Source: Enterobacter hormaechei subsp. hoffmannii (GTDB lineage: Bacteria > Pseudomonadota > Gammaproteobacteria > Enterobacterales > Enterobacteriaceae). From it: 64,000 nt of DNA. The position numbers and the translations under genes were made by a program. Every line of letters begins with the position of its first letter. The stretch's first letter is position 1. Under the pieces are notes generated by a model that made no database searches, was not told where the DNA came from, and saw nothing but the letters and a program-made list of their open reading frames with translations. The stretch lies in the NCBI RefSeq assembly GCF_001729745.1, contig NZ_CP017186.1:2852001-2916000 (forward strand), read 5' to 3'. This document shows positions 59,521-64,000 of the stretch, in pieces.

Positions 59521-59545
59521 AAGCCCTTACGCGGGCTTATTTTTT
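59521..59545 (+). terminator. Terminator after the accessory cassette, within the right direct repeat
   Basis: AAGCCC (59521-59526) pairs with GGGCTT (59533-59538) around a six-base loop and is followed by ATTTTTT. It would end the two-gene transcript 70 bp after the second stop codon. Confidence 0.75.
59524..59545 (+). repeat. Attachment-like direct repeat, right copy
   Basis: Identical over 22 bp to 57615-57636 at the cyaR 3' end. Similarity stops on both sides. The identity includes loop bases that a generic terminator would not need to share, which argues for duplication at an integration site. Confidence 0.6.
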
Positions 59546-59623
59546 GCCTTTCATCCTGTTCTTACCCGCTTTTTCCCTCTCTGGGATACACTCTTTCTAT
59601 AGCTAAAAAAGGGAGCAACCCGG

Positions 59624-60523
59624 ATGGCAACCTATCCAGACAGTTTATTAATTCTTAACGGCAAGAGTGCAGGCAACGATCTGCTGCGCCAGGCGATTAC
59701 CGAATTGCGTGAAGACGGAGCATGCATACACGTGCGAGTAACGTTTGAAAAAGGCGATGCGGCGCGCTACATCGACGAGGGCATCAGGTTAGGTGTTCAG
59801 ACCATCATTTCCGGCGGCGGCGACGGAACGATCAACGAGATCGCCGGTGCGCTCATTGACCTCAACGACGCAGCTCGCCCGGCGATGGGGATTTTACCGC
59901 TCGGTACCGCCAACGATTTTGCCACCAGCGCCGGTATACCTGAGGATTTAGGCAAAGCACTGCAACTGGCTATCCTCGGGAAAGCGACCGCCGTCGATAT
60001 TGCGCAGGTGAATGAAAGAACCTGCTTTATCAATATGGCGACCGGCGGGTTCGGCACCCGCATTACCAGCGAAACGCCGGAAAAACTGAAGGCCGCGCTG
60101 GGCGGCGTTTCGTATCTCATCCATGGTCTGATGCGCATGGACACGCTCAGGCCCGACAGCTGTGAGATCCAAGGTGAAAACTTCCACTGGCAGGGCGACG
60201 CGCTGGTGATTGGTATCGGCAACGGGCGTCAGGCAGGCGGCGGACAGCAGCTTTGCCCGGAAGCGCTGATCAACGACGGTCAATTACAGCTGCGTATTTT
60301 TACCGGCGACGGGCTGCTGCCTGCGCTGTTTACGACACTGACGCAGCCAGAGGAGAGCCCCAATATCATCGACGGCACATCCGCGTGGTTTGAGGTGATC
60401 GCCCCACACGGCATGACCTTTAATCTCGACGGAGAGCCGCTCAGCGGCGAGCGATTCCGCATTGAGGTGTTGCCCGGGGCGTTGCAGTGCCGATTGCCGC
60501 CGGACTGTCAGCTTTTGCGCTGA
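59624..60523 (+). CDS. yegS: Lipid kinase YegS
   Basis: 299 aa, E. coli length. Diacylglycerol-kinase-family enzyme; the E. coli protein phosphorylates phosphatidylglycerol in vitro. The nucleotide-binding [14 protein letters not shown] motif (about residues 65-78) and [10 protein letters not shown] (about 91-100) are intact, and a C-terminal beta-sandwich follows. In E. coli it lies close to the same cyaR/ogrK position; here it follows the accessory cassette. Its start has a GGGAG site. Confidence 0.95.
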   Translation: MATYPDSLLILNGKSAGNDLLRQAITELREDGACIHVRVTFEKGDAARYIDEGIRLGVQTIISGGGDGTINEIAGALIDLNDAARPAMGILPLGTANDFATSAGIPEDLGKALQLAILGKATAVDIAQVNERTCFINMATGGFGTRITSETPEKLKAALGGVSYLIHGLMRMDTLRPDSCEIQGENFHWQGDALVIGIGNGRQAGGGQQLCPEALINDGQLQLRIFTGDGLLPALFTTLTQPEESPNIIDGTSAWFEVIAPHGMTFNLDGEPLSGERFRIEVLPGALQCRLPPDCQLLR

Positions 60524-60529
60524 TGTGTT

Positions 60530-60541
60530 GCCGGGTGGCGG
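60530..60541. repeat. Truncated REP unit
   Basis: GCCGGGTGGCGG is the beginning of the REP unit seen at 35513 and 44789, but the rest is missing. The CCCTCTCCCC-type palindrome starts 27 bp further on. Confidence 0.5.
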
Positions 60542-60567
60542 CCCTCTTCCCGTATGCACTGAACAGT

Positions 60568-60604
60568 CCCCTCTCCCCGTTGGGGAGAGGGTTAGGGTGA
60601 GGGG
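60568..60604. repeat. Dispersed CCCTCTCCCC-type palindrome, copy 4
   Basis: Single-hairpin version (right half) with the GTTAGGGTGAGGGG tail, between the converging ends of yegS and fbaB. The bases CAGTCCCCTCTCCCC are also shared with the right hairpin at 29370-29463. Confidence 0.85.
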
Positions 60605-60611
60605 AAAAGAC

Positions 60612-61664
60612 TTAAGCGATCGTGACCTTACTGTCCAGATAGACGTCCTGAACCGCGTTGATCAGCTTCACGCCGTCGGCCATAGATTTTTTGAACGCCT
60701 TACGGCCGAGGATCAGCCCCATGCCGCCCGCGCGTTTGTTAATCACCGCCGTGCGCACCGCATCGGTCAGATCGGTTTCACCGCCTGCCGCACCGCCGGA
60801 GTTAATCAGCCCGGCGCGGCCCATATAGCAGTTTGCCAGCTGGTAGCGCACCAGATCGATCGGGTTGTCGCTAGTCAGCTTGCTGTAGACGCGGTCGTCG
60901 GTATAGCCAAAGTTCACCGCTTTATAGCCGCCGTTATTCTCGGCCATTTTCTGCTTCACGATGTCCGCGCCGATGGTCGCCGCAAGGTGGTTTGCCTGAC
61001 CGGTCAGATCCGCAGACACGTGGTAATCCACACCGTCTTTTTTGAACGAGCCGTTACGCAGATAGGCCCACAGCACGGTTACCATGCCCAGCTCGTGGGC
61101 GCGCTCGAACGCCGCGGAGATCTCTTCTATCTGACGACGCGACTGTTCAGAACCGAAATAGATGGTTGCCCCGACCGCCACCGCACCCATATTGAACGCC
61201 TGCTCGACGCTGGCGTAGAGCGTCTGGTCGTATTCGGTTGGGTAGCTCAGGGTTTCGTTGTGGTTCAGCTTAACGAGGAACGGAATGCGGTGGGCATAGC
61301 GACGCGACACGGAGGCCAGCACGCCATAGGTGGAGGCCACGCAGTTACAGCCTGCCTCAATTGCCAGCTCGACGATATTTTTCGGATCAAAATAGAGCGG
61401 GTTCGCGGCAAACGATGCCCCCGCAGAGTGTTCAACGCCCTGGTCAACGGGCAGAATAGAGAGGTACCCGGTTCCGCCCAGGCGGCCGGTATTATAAAGC
61501 GTCTGCATGTTTCGCAGTACGGCAGGAGGACGGTTGTTGTCGACCATGACGCGGTCTACGTAATCATGGCCAGGCAGATAAAGCTGGTCGGCTGGAATGG
61601 TCATACAACGATGCTGTAAAAGGCTGTCGGCGTCTTTGCCAAGCAGCTGCGCAATATCAGTCAT
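60612..61664 (-). CDS. fbaB: Class I fructose-bisphosphate aldolase FbaB
   Basis: 350 aa, E. coli length. Schiff-base (DhnA-type) aldolase splitting fructose 1,6-bisphosphate; in E. coli it is used mainly in gluconeogenic growth. Landmarks: [13 protein letters not shown] near the N-terminus, [10 protein letters not shown] (about 134-143) and [21 protein letters not shown] with the lysine-rich active-site strand; the C-terminal [12 protein letters not shown] phosphate-binding segment is intact. Divergent from yegT across a 248-bp gap. Confidence 0.96.
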   Translation of the reverse strand: MTDIAQLLGKDADSLLQHRCMTIPADQLYLPGHDYVDRVMVDNNRPPAVLRNMQTLYNTGRLGGTGYLSILPVDQGVEHSAGASFAANPLYFDPKNIVELAIEAGCNCVASTYGVLASVSRRYAHRIPFLVKLNHNETLSYPTEYDQTLYASVEQAFNMGAVAVGATIYFGSEQSRRQIEEISAAFERAHELGMVTVLWAYLRNGSFKKDGVDYHVSADLTGQANHLAATIGADIVKQKMAENNGGYKAVNFGYTDDRVYSKLTSDNPIDLVRYQLANCYMGRAGLINSGGAAGGETDLTDAVRTAVINKRAGGMGLILGRKAFKKSMADGVKLINAVQDVYLDSKVTIA

Positions 61665-61819
61665 AGTGATGCTCCCGTATGTCCGACATGATGTCGGAGC
61701 GTGTGATCCAAGCCCACGTTTTTGCAGGCAGACTAAGCCTGGTACCGACTTAACCTATTTTCCACCATTTGCAACTTTTTTAAGCGCAATCTGCTGGCTC
61801 GTTTCATGTACAACATTTT

Positions 61820-61835
61820 TGTTACACTGATCAAA
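61820..61835. promoter_or_regulatory. CRP-like site between fbaB and yegT
   Basis: TGTTA-6 bp-TCAAA keeps four of five bases in each CRP half-site. It lies between two divergent genes of carbon and nucleoside metabolism. Two nearby near-copies of AAAGGTATT (61846 and 61857) have no assigned role. Confidence 0.35.
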
Positions 61836-61912
61836 CAATCGCCTTAAAGGTATTTAAAAGGTATTATCACATGGTATGTTACATGCGTACCTCTGACATG
61901 CAGGATTAAAAA

Positions 61913-63190
61913 ATGAAAACGAAAGTCCAACTGTCATTCATGATGTTTGTTGAATGGTTTATCTGGGGCGCGTGGTTTGTGCCGCTGTGGCTGTGGCTGA
62001 GCAAGAGCGGGTTTACCGCCGGGGAAATTGGCTGGTCCTATGCCTGTACCGCTATTGCCGCGATCCTCTCTCCTATCCTGGTCGGCTCGCTGACCGACCG
62101 TTTCTTCGCCGCCCAGAAAGTGCTGGCCGTGCTGATGTTCGCTGGCGCGATTCTGATGTATTTCGCAGCACAGCAAACCCAGTTCAGCACCTTCTTCCCG
62201 CTGTTACTGGCCTACTCCCTGACCTATATGCCGACCATCGCGCTGACGAACAGCATCGCTTTTGCGAACGTCGATGACGTGGAGGCTGATTTCCCGCGCA
62301 TCCGCGTGATGGGCACCATCGGCTGGATTGCATCCGGCCTGGCGTGCGGCTTCCTGCCGCAGATGATGGGCTATAGCGACATCTCTGACACCAATATCCC
62401 GCTGCTGATGACCGCTGCCAGCTCCCTTCTGCTCGGCGTCTTCGCACTTTTCCTGCCGAATACCCCGCCGAAGAGCACCGGCAAGCTGGATATCAAAGTG
62501 ATGCTGGGGCTGGATGCGCTGATCCTGCTGCGCGATAAAAACTTCCTGGTGTTCTTCTTCTGCTCATTCCTGTTCGCCATGCCGCTGGCTTTCTACTACA
62601 TCTTTGCCAACGGCTATCTCACCGAAGTGGGGATGAAAAACGCCACCGGCTGGATGACCCTCGGCCAGTTCTCTGAAATCTTCTTCATGCTCGCTCTGCC
62701 GTTCTTTACCAAACGCTTTGGTATTAAGAAGGTCTTGCTGCTGGGCCTGATCACCGCCGCCATTCGCTACGGCTTCTTTGTTTACGGCGGTGCCGAACAA
62801 TACTTCACCTACGCCCTGCTGTTCCTCGGCATTCTGCTGCACGGCGTAAGCTATGACTTCTATTACGTCACCGCGTACATCTACGTGGATAAAAAAGCGC
62901 CCGTGCATATGCGCAACGCGGCGCAGGGCTTGATCACGCTGTGCTGTCAGGGCTTTGGTAGCCTGCTGGGTTACCGTCTCGGCGGCGTGATGATGGAAAA
63001 AATGTTCGCCTATAAAGAGCCGGTGAATGGGCTGACCTTCAACTGGGCCGGAATGTGGACGTTTGGTGCAATCATGATTGTAGTGATTGCCGTGCTGTTT
63101 ATGCTGTTTTTCCGCGAATCGGATAAAGAGATCACCGCAATTGAGGTGGTTGATGGCGATACCGCGCTGACACGAGGGGAAGTTAAATGA
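61913..63190 (+). CDS. yegT: Nucleoside-type MFS transporter YegT
   Basis: 425 aa, E. coli length. Nucleoside:H+ symporter family (NupG/XapB-like) with 12 membrane helices; the N-terminal MKTKVQLSFMMFVEWFIWGAWFVPLW is typical of the family, and KKAPVHMRNAAQGLITLC in the second half matches the conserved loop. The natural substrate of YegT is not known. It overlaps yegU by 4 bp (ATGA), pairing a nucleoside-type importer with an ADP-ribosylglycohydrolase-like enzyme. Confidence 0.94.
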   Translation: MKTKVQLSFMMFVEWFIWGAWFVPLWLWLSKSGFTAGEIGWSYACTAIAAILSPILVGSLTDRFFAAQKVLAVLMFAGAILMYFAAQQTQFSTFFPLLLAYSLTYMPTIALTNSIAFANVDDVEADFPRIRVMGTIGWIASGLACGFLPQMMGYSDISDTNIPLLMTAASSLLLGVFALFLPNTPPKSTGKLDIKVMLGLDALILLRDKNFLVFFFCSFLFAMPLAFYYIFANGYLTEVGMKNATGWMTLGQFSEIFFMLALPFFTKRFGIKKVLLLGLITAAIRYGFFVYGGAEQYFTYALLFLGILLHGVSYDFYYVTAYIYVDKKAPVHMRNAAQGLITLCCQGFGSLLGYRLGGVMMEKMFAYKEPVNGLTFNWAGMWTFGAIMIVVIAVLFMLFFRESDKEITAIEVVDGDTALTRGEVK

Positions 63191-64000
63191 AACAAGACCG
63201 TATTCTCGGTGCTCTTTACGGGCAGGCGTTAGGGGATGCGATGGGGATGCCGTCTGAACTGTGGCCGCGCAAGCGGGTGAAAGCGCACTTCGGCTGGATC
63301 GACCGTTTCTTACCCGGCCCGGCTGAGAATAATGCCGCCTGCTACTTTAATCAGGCCGAATTTACGGATGATACGTCGATGGCGCTGTGCCTGGCCGACG
63401 CGATTATCGAATGCGACGGGGAAATTAATCCTGACGTAATCGGTAAGCATATTCTGGACTGGGCGCTGGATTTTGACGCGTTCAATAAGAATGTGCTCGG
63501 CCCGACCTCCAAAATTGCCCTGAACGCCATCCGTGACGGCAAGCCGGTGAGCGAGCTGGAAAATAACGGCGTCACCAACGGGGCGGCGATGCGCGCCTCC
63601 CCGCTGGGATGCCTGCTACCGGCCACGCGTCTGGCACATTTTGTTGAACAGGTTGCGTTAGCCTCCAGCCCGACCCATAAATCGGATCTCGCCATCGCCG
63701 GTGCGGTGGTGATCGCGTGGGCGGTTTCACGCGCTATCGACGGCGAGCGCTGGCAGAACATCGCCGATGCCCTGCCGGGTATTGCCCGTGCGGCGCAGGA
63801 GGCGAACACGACCACTTTCAGCGCATCGCTTTCCGCTCGTATTGAGCTGGCCCTGAAAACCGTGCGCGAAGCCAACGGTACGGAGTCCGCCAGCGAGCAG
63901 ATCTATCAGCTTATTGGCGCGGGCACGAGCACACTGGAGTCCGTACCGGCGGCGATTGCGATGGTCGAACTTGCGGGCACCGATCCGAACCGCTGCGCGG
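63187..64000 (+). CDS. yegU: ADP-ribosylglycohydrolase-family protein YegU, 3' end cut by window
   Basis: 271 codons visible from ATG 63187 (MKQDRILGALYGQALGDAMG) and still open at the window end. The ADP-ribosylglycohydrolase fold is shown by GALYGQALGDAMGMP and the metal-binding FTDDTSMALCLADAI (about residues 58-72), with the first aspartates coordinating magnesium. The substrate is unproven. Coupled to yegT by a 4-bp overlap; in E. coli a sugar kinase gene, yegV, follows. Confidence 0.92.
   Translation, partial: MKQDRILGALYGQALGDAMGMPSELWPRKRVKAHFGWIDRFLPGPAENNAACYFNQAEFTDDTSMALCLADAIIECDGEINPDVIGKHILDWALDFDAFNKNVLGPTSKIALNAIRDGKPVSELENNGVTNGAAMRASPLGCLLPATRLAHFVEQVALASSPTHKSDLAIAGAVVIAWAVSRAIDGERWQNIADALPGIARAAQEANTTTFSASLSARIELALKTVREANGTESASEQIYQLIGAGTSTLESVPAAIAMVELAGTDPNRCA

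Noticed and set aside
60462-61619. 385-codon open frame on the plus strand
   Set aside because: Runs through a palindromic repeat and then antisense to fbaB; no protein features.

Overview
The window is chromosomal DNA of an Enterobacteriaceae member close to Escherichia, most likely the Enterobacter/Lelliottia/Leclercia group. This rests on near-complete synteny with the E. coli rfb-gnd-galF-wca-yegH-asmA-dcd-udk-dgcE-alkA-yegD-mdtABCD-baeSR-yegQ-cyaR-yegS-fbaB-yegT-yegU segment, with proteins that look clearly diverged from K-12. The species is an inference; no alignment could be run.

Layout. (1) 1-2404: the 5' part of rfbB (dTDP-rhamnose branch) and gnd, both minus. (2) 2446-8161: an AT-rich O-antigen block on the minus strand with four glycosyltransferases, Wzy and Wzx, preceded by a JUMPStart/ops leader at 8182-8220. 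(3) 8371-10475: galF and gnu. (4) 10665-33231: a complete 20-gene colanic acid operon (wza to wcaM), minus strand, with its own long leader, an ops element and a candidate RcsAB box (33641-33654). (5) 33925-43296: housekeeping genes yegH, asmA, dcd, udk, dgcE and alkA. (6) 43427-55928: yegD, then the mdtABCD-baeSR multidrug efflux and envelope-stress operon. (7) 56105-57637: yegQ (trhP) and the CRP-type sRNA gene cyaR. (8) 57638-59545: an accessory two-gene cassette. (9) 59624-64000: yegS, fbaB, yegT and yegU (cut by the window end).

How the genes work together. Most of the window builds the cell surface. The O-antigen block, Gnu, GalF, RfbB and the wca genes make nucleotide sugars, build lipid-linked repeat units, flip and polymerise them, and (Wza-Wzb-Wzc) export colanic acid. 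RfaH (through two ops elements) and Rcs (through the wza box) are the expected regulators. MdtABC with BaeSR adds envelope-stress efflux, and the CyaR sRNA adds cAMP-CRP control of outer-membrane protein mRNAs.

Most unusual part. The 3' end of cyaR, which as I recall it is the P2-type phage attachment site locI, is repeated as a 22-bp perfect direct repeat 1.9 kb downstream. Between the copies sit two unrecognised genes: a 321-aa protein with a Gly/Ala-rich hydrophobic hairpin and a 201-aa protein with four predicted membrane segments. Upstream of them is a 13-of-14 match to the RcsAB box consensus. This looks like a relic or cargo island at a phage attachment site and is the best candidate for something undescribed.

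No rRNA, tRNA, CRISPR array or insertion sequence was seen. Two families of palindromic intergenic repeats recur: REP/BIME-like units, and a CCCTCTCCCC-type palindrome at four loci.
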